Positions 9,046 through 18,378 are shown, numbered from the stretch's first letter. The stretch is DNA of 64,000 nt from Pectobacterium polaris (GCF_002307355.1 NZ_CP017481.1:1240001-1304000); one strand, 5' to 3'. Notes: generated from the sequence alone by a model not told the origin. Translations and numbers: made by a program.

Positions 9046-9486
9046 TTATTGGTTAAACGTAAAGCTCCCGATCAGGGCGTTGAATCGAGATTCATCGGCA
9101 GCAGAAGGCGCGGCGGTTTTCGATAGGGTGAAAACCAGAATCTGTGCGCTATCTAATGCGAATACCGCCTGTTGCTGCCAAATGCGTTGACCATCACGTA
9201 TATAACTCGCCTGAAGGCTTTCACCTTCCAGTACGTTATTGCCTAACCAAATCGCTTCACGGCCCTGTGTTTTCCAGCCTTTAAAATGCTGAACCATCAG
9301 ATCCAACTGCCTATCGATATAGCCGCTCAATACCTCTCCGTCGTTCAGTACATCGCGTGAAACTGTAAAAGCGGGTTCGCCTTCCTGACTGGGCGTGAAT
9401 GCATTCACCGTGCGATCGCAGTAGCCGTCAGGCAGTGTGATGCGGCCTTCGGTGAAGATGCAGTGGGAAGAAGATGTCGTCGTCAC
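9046..9486 (-). CDS. EagR-type chaperone (DcrB/DUF1795 family) for the Rhs effector
   Basis: A 146-residue cytoplasmic protein without a signal peptide. It has the DUF1795 pattern: a start like F-x-E-G-x-I-x-L-P-D-G-Y-x-D-R-T-V-N, a middle SRD-x-L-x-x-G-E, and a closing F-N-x-L-I-G-S-F. EagR proteins bind the N-terminal transmembrane segments of PAAR-Rhs effectors, shielding them and aiding loading onto VgrG. The gene ends 17 bases before rhs on the same strand, and that Rhs has the hydrophobic segments this chaperone type requires. The separate dcrB lipoprotein gene in this window (42809-43375) is a distant relative with a different job. Confidence 0.87.
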   Translation of the reverse strand: MTTTSSSHCIFTEGRITLPDGYCDRTVNAFTPSQEGEPAFTVSRDVLNDGEVLSGYIDRQLDLMVQHFKGWKTQGREAIWLGNNVLEGESLQASYIRDGQRIWQQQAVFALDSAQILVFTLSKTAAPSAADESRFNALIGSFTFNQ

Positions 9487-9525
9487 GATAAAATGTCTCG
9501 AATAATGATGTGGTTGTAAGCGCTA

Positions 9526-9552
9526 AGCCACCACACCTATAGTATGGTGGCT
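9526..9552 (-). other. Stem-loop between vgrG and the chaperone gene
   Basis: AGCCACCA at 9526-9533 pairs with TGGTGGCT at 9545-9552 around an 11-base loop. On the minus strand it follows the vgrG stop and has no T-run after it. It could be an mRNA-stabilising or partial termination hairpin rather than a full terminator. Confidence 0.4.
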
Positions 9553-9562
9553 CATTCCCTGA

Positions 9563-11422
9563 TTATTTATTTAAATCAATACGTTCACTTCCGATTACGT
9601 TGACTTTAACGCCTTTGATATCGATATTGCCGTTCTGATAAATGGTCAGCGAGCCTGCTCCCGTCGTCAGTTCGATATTGCCGCCAGTCGAGGTGATGGT
9701 GATATTTCCCGTTACCGTCAGCTTCTCGTTCATCGTGACCTCGGTTTCTCGGCCTGCCCCGATGATGACTTTCTGGGCACCCTGAATCTCTGTTCCCTGA
9801 TTCTCGACGACGTTAAGAATTTGATGGCGGCCTATGACACTGATCTGATCTCGTCCGACGTTTTCTGCATGATCGACGCCTACACCTGTACTGCGGTTAT
9901 TCAGTACCACGGTGTTCATGTCTTTCTGAGCGTGGATAAACACTTCTTCCTGACCGGCCTGATCCTCAAAGCGCAGTTCGTTGAAACCCGCGCCCTTGTG
10001 CGTTGAAGTACGCAGTGAAGTGCGTGTCTTGTTCGCCGGCAGTGGATACGGTGAGGGATTGGTGGCGTGGAAGGTTCTGCCCGTCACGATCGGCTGATCG
10101 GGGTCGCCTTCGAGGAAACTCACAATGACTTCATGGCCGATGCGTGGGATGGCGATCAGGCCGTACTGGCCACCGGCCCAGCCCTGGCTGACGCGAACCC
10201 AGCAGGAGCTCTGGTCATCGCTTGCACCGTAGCGGTCCCACGGGAATTGCAGTTTCACCCGGCCGTACTGGTCGCAGTAAATCTCTTCACCCGCCGGGCC
10301 GACGACGGTGGCGATCTGCGGGCCGTCTACCATTGGCTTGTACGGCAGGTCGGCGCGCCAGGTGGTGCTGGCTTTCACGACCTCGAAGCTGTTGCTGTAG
10401 GTGGTCGGTTCGCCGCCGCTTTCTTCTTCCAGCGCCTGCGGCTGCTGTCCGCTGTGGGTGATGGCAACCAACTGCCAGGCGATATTGAGTGCCAGATTGG
10501 GGTGTTCGGTTAAGGTAAAACTGCTGCCCGGCATCAATTCAGCGGCATTGGATTCGCCTGAGCCGGTCATCGCTGCTGCTCGCAGTGCGTCCAGCCGATA
10601 GCTGGTAAAGGCTTTGCCGCTCGGGTCTTGCTTAAAACGACCGGGGTAGTCGAAGTGCTGATAGCTTTCGCGCTGGTGCTCCAGCTCACCACTCATCTTG
10701 TTGTGCAGTAATCCGTAGGCTGGGGTTTTGAAGCTGTAATCCTTCAGCGCTACCTCGGCAGTCCGTACCGCCTCGGCATAACGGAAACGGCGTACGTATG
10801 CCCCTTCGCTCAGCCCCTGTGTGGCAAGGTTGAAAAACAGTTCAGGGCCTTTCGCCAGCGCGCCGGCATCGTCGGCAAAAACCAGCCGATGTTTGCCTTC
10901 CTCAAACTCATGGAAGAAGTATAGCCCTTCCTCTGCGGCCAGTCGGGTAATAAAGGCTAAATCGCTTTCCCGATACTGCACGCAGTATTCGCGCACCGCG
11001 TGCTCGTTACGCAACGCAAAGGCGTAGTCGGTGATGCCCGCTTCTTCCAGCAGTGTGCCGATAATCGCTTCCGGTTTCTGTGCCTGAAAGAGGCGGGCGT
11101 TAGTACGCAGCCCCAAACGCCACAGCGCCGGACGGATTTCTGCCTGATAGCGCGTGCGGCGAAAGCCAGTGTCGCCCTGCGCGAACGCGCTGACAATGCC
11201 GCTCACTCGCCTTTGGAGCTCACCCTCGTACCACACCAAAAGTTCACAGGGCTGGTCGAGAACAGCACCAAAATCGATCCCCGGTAAGGGACTGGCCAGA
11301 TTCAGCGACAGGGCAAACGGCTGATTAAGCGCCTCGCTGAGCTGAAAATCCACCACGGAAAAGGTCGATGCAGGCAATGCGCCGACCTTAACGGTGAACT
11401 GTAATCCTGTACTGTTTGCCAT
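9563..11422 (-). CDS. vgrG: T6SS spike protein VgrG (TssI)
   Basis: A 619-residue VgrG. Residues 1-380 resemble the phage gp27-like base with the usual [19 protein letters not shown] segment. Then comes the gp5 OB-fold region ([35 protein letters not shown]). The C-terminal beta-helix of gp5 type ends in repeated [15 protein letters not shown] units. There is no extra effector domain at the C-terminus. The start at 11422 is preceded by a strong AGGAGG; the frame extends upstream to 11449 without a comparable site. It trimerises on the Hcp tube and would carry the PAAR-Rhs tip encoded two genes downstream. Confidence 0.95.
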   Translation of the reverse strand: MANSTGLQFTVKVGALPASTFSVVDFQLSEALNQPFALSLNLASPLPGIDFGAVLDQPCELLVWYEGELQRRVSGIVSAFAQGDTGFRRTRYQAEIRPALWRLGLRTNARLFQAQKPEAIIGTLLEEAGITDYAFALRNEHAVREYCVQYRESDLAFITRLAAEEGLYFFHEFEEGKHRLVFADDAGALAKGPELFFNLATQGLSEGAYVRRFRYAEAVRTAEVALKDYSFKTPAYGLLHNKMSGELEHQRESYQHFDYPGRFKQDPSGKAFTSYRLDALRAAAMTGSGESNAAELMPGSSFTLTEHPNLALNIAWQLVAITHSGQQPQALEEESGGEPTTYSNSFEVVKASTTWRADLPYKPMVDGPQIATVVGPAGEEIYCDQYGRVKLQFPWDRYGASDDQSSCWVRVSQGWAGGQYGLIAIPRIGHEVIVSFLEGDPDQPIVTGRTFHATNPSPYPLPANKTRTSLRTSTHKGAGFNELRFEDQAGQEEVFIHAQKDMNTVVLNNRSTGVGVDHAENVGRDQISVIGRHQILNVVENQGTEIQGAQKVIIGAGRETEVTMNEKLTVTGNITITSTGGNIELTTGAGSLTIYQNGNIDIKGVKVNVIGSERIDLNK

Positions 11423-11483
11423 CCGTCCTCCTGATGCTGTCATCCACACTCAGGCATGGCGTAGGCCATGGCTCAATGCAGAA

Positions 11484-11503
11484 AACCCGGGCAAGCCCGG
11501 GTT
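11484..11503 (-). terminator. Strong hairpin between hcp and vgrG
   Basis: AACCCGGGC and GCCCGGGTT form a nine-base-pair stem with almost no loop, just after the hcp stop on the minus strand. The stem ends in a short run of T. It probably stops a share of transcripts so that far more Hcp than VgrG is made, as the tube stoichiometry requires. Confidence 0.65.
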
Positions 11504-11513
11504 AAATAGAAAC

Positions 11514-12032
11514 TTATGCTTCGACCGGCGCACGCCAGTCATCGGAACCAGAAGTCCCTGCAACGGTGTGTTCCCAATCGATTTTGCGGTAGGCCAGCGA
11601 CACTTCGATCAGCTGGGTGTAGTCCAGCTTCGCTGGATCCTGGCAGTGTGGCATCTGGCAGTTAACGTCAACGATGGTGGCATCGGTCAATACGGTAGAG
11701 AAGAAGTGCTCTTGCTTACCTTCAACCGACGTGCGGTACCATTTCAGGGTCACGGTTGGCAGCATTTCGCCAGACGCCAGGGCGTTGTACATCAGCGGAA
11801 CCGCTTTGTTCAGCGCGACGGTGAATTTGAACGGTTTGTGTACACGCTGACCGGACGGCTGACCAGACTGTGGGTCGGTCGGTACGGTGACGATGTGTTT
11901 GAATTCCTGAACCAGCATTTCGTCTTCGTGGCCTTCCACATAGATGTTGCCGACAGAATCAGAAGTGAAAGCACCCGCGGTGATGTTGCCCTGAGTTTTA
12001 CCTTCGATGCTGATATAGCATGGAGTTGGCAT
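11514..12032 (-). CDS. hcp: T6SS tube protein Hcp (TssD)
   Basis: A 172-residue protein of standard Hcp length, opening MPTPCYISIEGKTQGNI. It carries the family segments GAFTSDSVGNIY-x-EGHEDE, an ordered run of beta strands (HKPFKFTVALNKAVPLMYNAL) and a late IDWEHTVAGTSG-x-DDW. Hcp hexamers stack into the tube that is fired into target cells. The start at 12032 follows an AGGAG site; the track frame extends to 12107 but lacks a site there. Upstream lie a sigma-54 promoter and boxes for a probable enhancer-binding protein. This hcp-vgrG-effector island holds none of the other T6SS structural genes in this window, so they must be elsewhere in the genome. Confidence 0.96.
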   Translation of the reverse strand: MPTPCYISIEGKTQGNITAGAFTSDSVGNIYVEGHEDEMLVQEFKHIVTVPTDPQSGQPSGQRVHKPFKFTVALNKAVPLMYNALASGEMLPTVTLKWYRTSVEGKQEHFFSTVLTDATIVDVNCQMPHCQDPAKLDYTQLIEVSLAYRKIDWEHTVAGTSGSDDWRAPVEA

Positions 12033-12097
12033 AGTCTTGCTCCTTGTTGTTAAACGGAATGAGTTGTTGAACAGGGTTAGTACTTCGCCGTTCACAT

Positions 12098-12114
12098 AGC
12101 AATTCATGTGCCAA
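12098..12114 (-). promoter_or_regulatory. Sigma-54 (RpoN) promoter of hcp
   Basis: On the minus strand the sequence TTGGCACATGAATTGCT matches the RpoN consensus at both elements: TGGCAC for -24 and TTGC followed by T for -12, with the correct five-base spacing. Transcription would start near 12087, about 55 bases before the hcp ATG. Sigma-54 control of hcp through the activator VasH is known in other T6SS. Confidence 0.8.
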
Positions 12115-12175
12115 AATTTATCTATTTGTTTTATAAATGAATTTACCTAATTCAAATTTTTACTAAGCAAAATTT

Positions 12176-12272
12176 GAGCAAGAAGTTGCGCAGACCTCGT
12201 GAATCGTTTGCAGACATTGCGCAAAAAGTGATTTACACCAGAAAGTGAGCAAGAAATTGCGCAGAGTGCGCA
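12176..12272 (-). promoter_or_regulatory. Repeated TGCGCA boxes upstream of the hcp sigma-54 promoter
   Basis: TGCGCA occurs at 12187-12192, 12218-12223, 12258-12263 and 12267-12272. Two copies lie in a 19-base direct repeat with one mismatch (GAGCAAGAAGTTGCGCAGA at 12176-12194 and its partner at 12247-12265). They sit about 100-185 bases upstream of the predicted start site, where sigma-54 enhancers are usually found. They probably bind an enhancer-binding protein such as VasH; this is inferred, not shown. Confidence 0.55.
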
Positions 12273-12500
12273 GTTATACTGAAAGTTTTGGTTAGGGCTG
12301 TGAGATGACCGTCTTTTTGGAATGGATTAACTATTGATTGGGGGTAAATCAATGTTATTACCGATTAAAAATGCAGAAAATAATTAAAGAAACTAATCGT
12401 TAGTTTCCTGATTTTATGAACGATAAGAATAGGATGGCAAAAACTGGGAGAGTGAATAAAAAGAGGGGAATGCCTGACCTTGGCATGCTGCAAGTGGACG
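12273..12500. other. Non-coding stretch between hcp enhancer region and avtA end
   Basis: The stretch is AT-rich. I see no gene, repeat or RNA element that I can support before the avtA terminator at 12503-12530. Confidence 0.4.
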
Positions 12501-12502
12501 GT

Positions 12503-12530
12503 AAAAACAGTGGGGCGGTTCTTTGCCCCA
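12503..12530 (-). terminator. Rho-independent terminator of avtA
   Basis: TGGGGC (12511-12516) pairs with GCCCCA (12525-12530). On the minus strand the stem is followed by CTGTTTTTACC, a T-run expected for intrinsic termination. It lies about 40 bases after the avtA stop. Confidence 0.75.
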
Positions 12531-12570
12531 ACCGTATGTCGTTTAATGACGCGTCTATTTTTGCGGCGAA

Positions 12571-13821
12571 TTAGCCTTCCTGCATCGCTTTTTCCACTTC
12601 TTCCGCCAGAATCGCAATACCGCGTTCGATTTTTTCCGGCTCCGGCACATAGTTCATGCGCATGCACTGGTGAGCGTGCGGCCAGTCCTGATCTAAGCCG
12701 GGGAAGAAATGGTGACCTGGCACCATGAGGACACCACGTTTTTTCAGGCGTTGGTACAGAATTTCCGTCGTGATAGGCAGATCCTTGAACCACAGCCACA
12801 GGAAGATCGCGCCTTCCGGCTTATGAATCAGACACTGCTCGGGCGACAGGTAGCGGCGAATGATCGCGATGGTTTCCGTTACGCGCTGCTGGTAGAACGG
12901 GCGTATGACGTCGTTAGATAAGCGCAGCAGATCGCCACGCTGAATCATCTCGTGTGCCAGTGCTGGGCCGACCGCACCCGGAGACAGGCTAATGATGCCG
13001 TTCATGTTGCCGATTGCGGATATCACCTTTTCATCCGCAATCACGATACCGCAGCGTGAGCCGGGCAGACCCAGCTTGGACAGGCTCATGCACAGGATGA
13101 TGTTCGGGTTCCACAGCGGCGTGGCATCGCTGAAGATGATGCCGGGGAATGGTACGCCATAGGCGTTATCAATCAGCAGGGGAATCTTGTGCTGCTGCGC
13201 CAGAATATCCAGACGCATCAGCTCATCGTCGGTCAGCACGTTACCGGTCGGATTGGTCGGGCGGGAGACGCAGATCAGCCCGATCTCATCGGTAATCGAC
13301 AGGTGATCGAAATCGACGTGATATTTAAATTGCCCTTCGGGCAGCAGTTCGATCTGCGGACGAACGGAGACGAACATATCGTCGTCCAGCCCGGAATCCG
13401 AATAGCCGATATATTCCGGTGCCAGCGGGAATAGCACCTTTTTCAGGCTGCCATCGCTGTGGCGACCAGCAAACAGGTTAAATAAGTAGAAAAACGCACT
13501 CTGGCTGCCATTTGTCAGTGCAATGTTCTGTGGTCCAATCTGCCAGCCTAATTCATTACTCAGCAGCTCGGCCAGCACCTTAAGCAGCGTATCCTTACCT
13601 TGCGGGCCGTCGTAGTTGCATAGCGCTTCCGTTAATTTCCCTTTTTCCAGCATATCCTGACACAGCTGTTTGAAGTAGCTGTCCATCTCCGGAATATGCG
13701 CCGGATTGCCGCCGCCCAGCATGATTGCGCCTGGCGTACGCAGCCCTTCGTTCAGGTCGTCCATTAATTGGGTGATGCCAGCGTGGCGCGTGAATTTCTT
13801 GCCGAAAAGAGAAAAGTTCAT
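12571..13821 (-). CDS. avtA: Valine-pyruvate aminotransferase AvtA
   Basis: A 416-residue PLP-dependent transaminase, the same length as E. coli AvtA (417) and opening MNFSLFGKKFTRHAGITQLM. The nucleotide-style features are the substrate loop GGGNPAHIPEM, the aromatic/Gly segment LTNGSQSAFFYLFNLFAGR, the NPTGN motif near residue 190 and the PLP-lysine segment MSLSKLGLPGSRCG. It interconverts pyruvate plus valine with alanine plus 2-ketoisovalerate in the cytoplasm. It is monocistronic, with its own terminator downstream and a 390-base gap upstream to a divergent gene. The T6SS island lies directly beyond its 3' end. Confidence 0.95.
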   Translation of the reverse strand: MNFSLFGKKFTRHAGITQLMDDLNEGLRTPGAIMLGGGNPAHIPEMDSYFKQLCQDMLEKGKLTEALCNYDGPQGKDTLLKVLAELLSNELGWQIGPQNIALTNGSQSAFFYLFNLFAGRHSDGSLKKVLFPLAPEYIGYSDSGLDDDMFVSVRPQIELLPEGQFKYHVDFDHLSITDEIGLICVSRPTNPTGNVLTDDELMRLDILAQQHKIPLLIDNAYGVPFPGIIFSDATPLWNPNIILCMSLSKLGLPGSRCGIVIADEKVISAIGNMNGIISLSPGAVGPALAHEMIQRGDLLRLSNDVIRPFYQQRVTETIAIIRRYLSPEQCLIHKPEGAIFLWLWFKDLPITTEILYQRLKKRGVLMVPGHHFFPGLDQDWPHAHQCMRMNYVPEPEKIERGIAILAEEVEKAMQEG

Positions 13822-14213
13822 AGTTTATTTATCAGTGGTCGTACACAGGTTACCGGCAACCATAGCGCTTGCGCCAATAGGGTGCAATGTGGTCAAAAAA
13901 CAGACTTGTAATTTTTTATCCCGCGTAGCGTTTACTATTTAGAATAAATTGCTGATGTGAACATGAATGTGAGAATGGTTTCAGACGGTAGGCTTTATTT
14001 TGCTGAAACGACTTCAGCTTTTACTGATCGATATCTCAATAATTCTGCAATTATAGATGCCATTCATGGTGAATTAGTGATGTTAATTGGATAAATAACG
14101 CGACAATGCCGAATTTTTCCATCTGGTGATAGCTATCACATTCTGACTATCCGCTGATTTGTAGTCTTTATCTCGCATTAGCTAAAACAATTCAGCAGAG
14201 AGGGGTGGTTAAC
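13822..14213. other. Divergent promoter region between avtA and the DUF4432 gene
   Basis: This 392-base AT-rich region must hold promoters for both neighbours. I find no clear operator, riboswitch or leader peptide in it. A GAGAGGGG ribosome-binding site at its right end serves the gene at 14214. Confidence 0.5.
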
Positions 14214-15422
14214 ATGAAAAAATTACTGGCTATAGGCATTACACTGGCGCTGACATCATGGCAACTATCGGCACAGACGTTTGTGCTGACAGATGCTGAA
14301 GGCAGTGTGGAAAAGGGAAACTGGCAAATTGGCAGTGATGCCCTGAAGATCAACAATCAGCATTTCAGCATTGAGCAAAAAGTCCTGCACGGCGGACGTC
14401 AGGAAGGCAGTAAAGTGATCACGATTACCAGTCAGGACGGCCTGAAAATTGCCCTCAGCCCGACGCGAGGGATGAACTTGCTGCATGTGACGGGAAAAAA
14501 CATCCGTTTGGGGTGGGATTCACCGGTTGATGAGGTCGTCAACCCGAATACCATCAATCTGGAAAGCCGTAACGGGCTGGGCTGGCTGGAAGGTTTCAAT
14601 GAGATGATGGTGCGCTGCGGCTTCGAATGGACAGGGCACCCGGTCGTCAGTGATGGCATGATCTATACCCTGCATGGCCGCGCGGGCAACACGCCAGCTT
14701 CAAAAGTGGTGGTGGAAGTCAGCGATATAGCGCCGCATACCATTACGGTGCGCGGCCTGCTGAAGGAAAACAGCTTTAAGAAGTCGAACCTGGAAACCTG
14801 GACCGAGCTGCGTTACGTCCCCGGCAGCGAGTCGTTTACCGTGCACGATGTGCTGACCAACAAAGCCGACTACCCGCGCGACTATCAGATTATCTACCAC
14901 AGCAATTTTGGTACGCCGATTCTGGAAGAAGGCGCGCGTTTCATCGCACCAGTAAAAGACATTTCTCCGTTTAATGACCATGCCAAAGCAGGTCTGGCAA
15001 CCTGGCAAACCTACAAAGGCCCGACAAAAGACTTTGATGAAATGGTGTTCAACATTACGCCATATACGGATGCACAGGGCAAAACGCTGGCGGCGCTGGT
15101 GAACAAGGCGGGAGATAAGGGCGTGTCGATTGCCTTTGATACCCATCAACTACCGCTGCTGACGCTGTGGAAAAACACGGACACGGAAAAACAGGGCTAC
15201 GTCACGGGGATCGAACCCGGCACTAACTACGCCTATCCGGTTACGATTGAACGTGAACAAGGACGGGTCAAAAAGTTGCAGCCCGGCCAGAGCACGACAT
15301 TTGAGCTGACATATAGCCTGTTGAGTAGCGCTGATGCAGTACAGAAAACGGAGCAGCAAGTGAAAGCCATTCAGGGTGACAACAAAACCACGCTGACGGA
15401 AAAACCTATCGCCATCGAGTAA
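14214..15422 (+). CDS. Secreted aldose 1-epimerase-like protein (DUF4432)
   Basis: A 402-residue protein with a signal peptide (MKKLLAIGITLALTSWQLSAQ). It is followed by a galactose-mutarotase-like beta-sandwich: the segments SPTRGMNLLHVTG-x-N-x-RLGWDSP, NGLGWLEGFNEM-x-VRCGFEWTG and LHGRAGNTPAS match DUF4432 proteins. The start is placed at the ATG at 14214 because of the GAGAGGGG site; a GTG nine bases upstream is less likely. These proteins bind sugars or sugar acids, but the substrate is not known. A periplasmic sugar-binding or epimerase role would suit a plant-tissue degrader. The gene is monocistronic. Confidence 0.8.
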   Translation: MKKLLAIGITLALTSWQLSAQTFVLTDAEGSVEKGNWQIGSDALKINNQHFSIEQKVLHGGRQEGSKVITITSQDGLKIALSPTRGMNLLHVTGKNIRLGWDSPVDEVVNPNTINLESRNGLGWLEGFNEMMVRCGFEWTGHPVVSDGMIYTLHGRAGNTPASKVVVEVSDIAPHTITVRGLLKENSFKKSNLETWTELRYVPGSESFTVHDVLTNKADYPRDYQIIYHSNFGTPILEEGARFIAPVKDISPFNDHAKAGLATWQTYKGPTKDFDEMVFNITPYTDAQGKTLAALVNKAGDKGVSIAFDTHQLPLLTLWKNTDTEKQGYVTGIEPGTNYAYPVTIEREQGRVKKLQPGQSTTFELTYSLLSSADAVQKTEQQVKAIQGDNKTTLTEKPIAIE

Positions 15423-15584
15423 CGTTATCTATGCCGGCCACAGAATCTGGTGGTCGGCTATCTCACGTCATGGTTACGCTTAGTCATTGTCACGTAACGT
15501 CATAATTATCTTTTCTTATCCGTTTTTTCATTTTACGCGTACCTTGAGGAAGGTATTTGTTACGTATTTGATCAGGGGATGAGG

Positions 15585-16496
15585 ATGTCGTTGAAAGATG
15601 CGCTGCTTGCGCTTTGTGTTGTCGTGCTATGGGGCGTGAACTTCGTAGTGATCAAGGTTGGGCTGAACGACATGCCGCCTTTTTTACTGGCAGGGCTACG
15701 TTTTTCGCTGGTGGCGCTCCCGGCAATTTTCTTTGTTCCTTTCCCACGTATTCCCCTGAAATGGCTGCTCGCCTATGGCATGACAATCAGCTTTGGCCAG
15801 TTTGGCTTCCTGTTTTTAGCCATCAAACTGGGCATGCCTGCGGGAATTGCCTCGCTGGTGTTACAGGCTCAGGCCTTTTTTACGCTGCTGGTTGGCGCGG
15901 TCTTGCTGTCGGAAAAGCTGCGCTGGAATCACGTCGTCGGCATTCTGGTGGCGGCGCTAGGGATGGTGGTGCTGGCAGAAGGCCGCACAGCGCTGCAAAT
16001 GTCATCCGGAATGACCACCACCACGCTGCTACTGACGCTGGCGGCGGCGCTGTCATGGGCGGTGGGCAACATCATCAATAAAGTGATCATGAGCCAAAAC
16101 CGCGACGTGCGCATCATGTCGCTGGTGGTGTGGGGAGCGCTGGTGCCTGTCGTGCCGTTTTTCATCAGCTCCTGGCTATTTGAAGGTCGGGACGCGATTG
16201 TCCATAGTTTAACTGCCATCCAACTGCCGACGATTTTATCTCTGGTTTATCTGGCGTTTGCGGCAACCATTATTGGCTATGGGATTTGGGGAAGCCTGCT
16301 AGCGCGCTATGAAACCTGGCGTGTGGCACCTCTGTCGCTGCTGGTGCCGGTGGTTGGGTTGGTCAGCGCCGCTGTTTTTCTGGGCGAAGCGCTCTCGCGA
16401 CTACAGATCGTGGGCGCGCTGCTGATTATGGTCGGCCTGTTGGTGAATGTGTTTGGTGCGCGGCTGCGTTTATGGCTGCGCTCCCAGCCGCTGTAG
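15585..16496 (+). CDS. eamA: O-acetylserine/cysteine exporter EamA (DMT family)
   Basis: About 304 residues with ten predicted membrane segments in two EamA repeats. It follows E. coli EamA (YdeD) throughout: opening M-S-x-K-D-x-x-LAL-x-VVV-x-WG-x-NFVVIKVGL, then GMPAG-x-ASLVLQAQAFFT, and YETWRVAPLSLLVPVVGL late in the protein. The family exports cysteine-pathway metabolites across the inner membrane. I prefer the ATG at 15585 over the one at 15579, because AGGGGAT lies at the right distance from the former and almost touches the latter. It is a single-gene unit between the DUF4432 gene and ggt. Confidence 0.9.
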   Translation: MSLKDALLALCVVVLWGVNFVVIKVGLNDMPPFLLAGLRFSLVALPAIFFVPFPRIPLKWLLAYGMTISFGQFGFLFLAIKLGMPAGIASLVLQAQAFFTLLVGAVLLSEKLRWNHVVGILVAALGMVVLAEGRTALQMSSGMTTTTLLLTLAAALSWAVGNIINKVIMSQNRDVRIMSLVVWGALVPVVPFFISSWLFEGRDAIVHSLTAIQLPTILSLVYLAFAATIIGYGIWGSLLARYETWRVAPLSLLVPVVGLVSAAVFLGEALSRLQIVGALLIMVGLLVNVFGARLRLWLRSQPL

Positions 16497-16573
16497 CACA
16501 AGGCCGAACCGCTAAGGATCATGGACGTGCGATAAAACGCACTCAGTGAAATCAATGGAATAAAGGAGTTTTC

Positions 16574-18367
16574 ATGAGAATAAGAAACACAGTATCGGGA
16601 AGAACGGTAGCGGGAAAATGGCTGTTGTCGCTGAGCGTGACGGCGCTGCTGGTGAGTGGAACCGCGCAGGCCGCATCGGCCCCTGCGGTGGAAGCGAAAA
16701 ACGGTATGGTGGTCAGCTCGCAATATCTGGCTTCACAGATTGGCGTCGATATCATGAAAATGGGCGGCAATGCGATTGATGCCGCTGTAGCCGTGGGTTA
16801 CGCGCAGGCGGTGGTGAACCCCTGTTGTGGCAATATCGGCGGCGGTGGATTTATGACGCTGCACCTGGCCGATGGGAAAGACACCTTTATCAACTTCCGT
16901 GAAACGGCACCGGCAGCAGCCAGCGCCAACATGTATCTGAACGCGGATGGGAGTGTGAAAAAAGACGCGAGCCTGTACGGTTATCTGGCCGCCGGTGTGC
17001 CGGGAACGGTGCTGGGACTGGATACCGCGCTGCAAAAATACGGCAAATTGACGCGCGAACAGGTGATGGCTCCGGCGATTAAACTGGCGCGTGAAGGCTT
17101 TGAGCTTACGCGCGCAGACACCGATATTCTGGACACTACCGTCAAGCGCTTCAAAGCCGATCCTGAAGCGGCGCGTATTTTCCTGCGTCCTGACGGCAGC
17201 GCGTTGCAGCCGGGTGATAAGCTGGTGCAAACCGATCTGGCGAACACGCTGGCGGCGATTGCCGCTAAAGGGCCGGATGCTTTCTACAAGGGCACGATCC
17301 CGCAGACAGTGGAGAAAGCGGCAAAGCAGGGCGGTGGGATTCTGACGGCGGCTGATTTTGCCAATTACCGCATTACCGAAACGGCACCCGTAACCTGTAA
17401 TTATCGCGGTTATCAATTTGTCTCTTCGCCACCGCCCAGCTCCGGCGGTATCACGATGTGTGAAATTCTCAATATTGTCGAAGGTTACGACATTAAATCG
17501 ACGGGCTTTAACTCGGCAGCCACCGTGCATGTGCTGACGGAAGCGATGCGCCACGCCTACATGGACCGCAACACCTACCTCGGTGATCCGGCGTTTGTGA
17601 GTAATCCCGTCGAGCGCCTGTTGAGTAAGGACTACGCTGCTGAAATTCGCAAAAAAATCGAACCGGAGAACGCGACGCCGTCCCAGAACGTGCAGCCGGG
17701 GATTGGCCCGCACGAGCGACCGGAAACGACGCACTACTCCATCGTGGATAATCAGGGCAATGCGGTGTCCACCACGTATACCGTGAACGGTCGTTTTGGT
17801 TCGGTGGTGATCGCGCCGGGGACGGGCTTCTTCCTCAATAACGAAATGGATGACTTTACCGTGAAGGTTGGCGAGAAAAACCTGTACGGATTGGTGCAAG
17901 GGGAACGTAATTCGATCGCCCCCGGTAAGCGCCCACTTTCGTCCATGAGCCCGTCACTGGTGACGAAAGACGGTAAGGTCTTCATGGTGCTCGGTTCGCC
18001 CGGTGGTTCACGCATTATCACCATCACGCTGCAAACGGCGCTGAATATCATCGATCACGGCATGGCTCCGCAGGAAGCGGTGGACGCACCGCGCATCCAT
18101 CATCAGTGGCTGCCGGACGAGGTGTATTACGAACAGCGCGGGCTGTCTGCGGATACGCTGAACCTGCTGAAGCAGCGCGGCTACAAGATGGTGGAACAGA
18201 CCCCTTGGGGCGCAGCCGAGCTGATTCTGGTCGGCTTACCGGGCGCGGCAGGTGTGACGCCTGCGGATTCCGGTAATGACTCGGCGGTATCTGGCAAAGT
18301 GCGTGAAGGTTACCTGTACGGCGCAAATGATATCCGCCGCCCGGCCGGGGCAGCGATAGGGTATTGA
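16574..18367 (+). CDS. ggt: Periplasmic gamma-glutamyltranspeptidase (glutathione hydrolase)
   Basis: A 597-residue Ntn hydrolase precursor with a signal peptide ending near ...SGTAQAA. The autocleavage site and nucleophile is Thr385 in ETTHYSIVD, matching Thr391 of E. coli GGT. Further family blocks are NP-C-C-G-NIGGGGFM, the FRETAPA segment that binds the gamma-glutamyl group, and MSPSLVTKDGKVFMVLGSPGGSRII near the end. The precursor splits into large and small subunits in the periplasm and cleaves glutathione and other gamma-glutamyl compounds. A GGAG ribosome-binding site precedes the ATG. A stem-loop follows at 18379. Confidence 0.95.
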   Translation: MRIRNTVSGRTVAGKWLLSLSVTALLVSGTAQAASAPAVEAKNGMVVSSQYLASQIGVDIMKMGGNAIDAAVAVGYAQAVVNPCCGNIGGGGFMTLHLADGKDTFINFRETAPAAASANMYLNADGSVKKDASLYGYLAAGVPGTVLGLDTALQKYGKLTREQVMAPAIKLAREGFELTRADTDILDTTVKRFKADPEAARIFLRPDGSALQPGDKLVQTDLANTLAAIAAKGPDAFYKGTIPQTVEKAAKQGGGILTAADFANYRITETAPVTCNYRGYQFVSSPPPSSGGITMCEILNIVEGYDIKSTGFNSAATVHVLTEAMRHAYMDRNTYLGDPAFVSNPVERLLSKDYAAEIRKKIEPENATPSQNVQPGIGPHERPETTHYSIVDNQGNAVSTTYTVNGRFGSVVIAPGTGFFLNNEMDDFTVKVGEKNLYGLVQGERNSIAPGKRPLSSMSPSLVTKDGKVFMVLGSPGGSRIITITLQTALNIIDHGMAPQEAVDAPRIHHQWLPDEVYYEQRGLSADTLNLLKQRGYKMVEQTPWGAAELILVGLPGAAGVTPADSGNDSAVSGKVREGYLYGANDIRRPAGAAIGY

Positions 18368-18378
18368 TAGAAAGAATG

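Noticed and set aside
8511..9056. 181-codon open frame antisense to the start of rhs
   Set aside because: Overlaps fully with the PAAR-Rhs N-terminus, has no ribosome-binding site and its composition (Pro/Ala-rich) reflects the Gly/Ala-rich sense strand.
16733..17899. 388-codon open frame antisense to ggt
   Set aside because: It is a mirror of a highly conserved, GC-rich coding gene; the translated sequence is Arg/His-rich and low in structure, typical of shadow frames.
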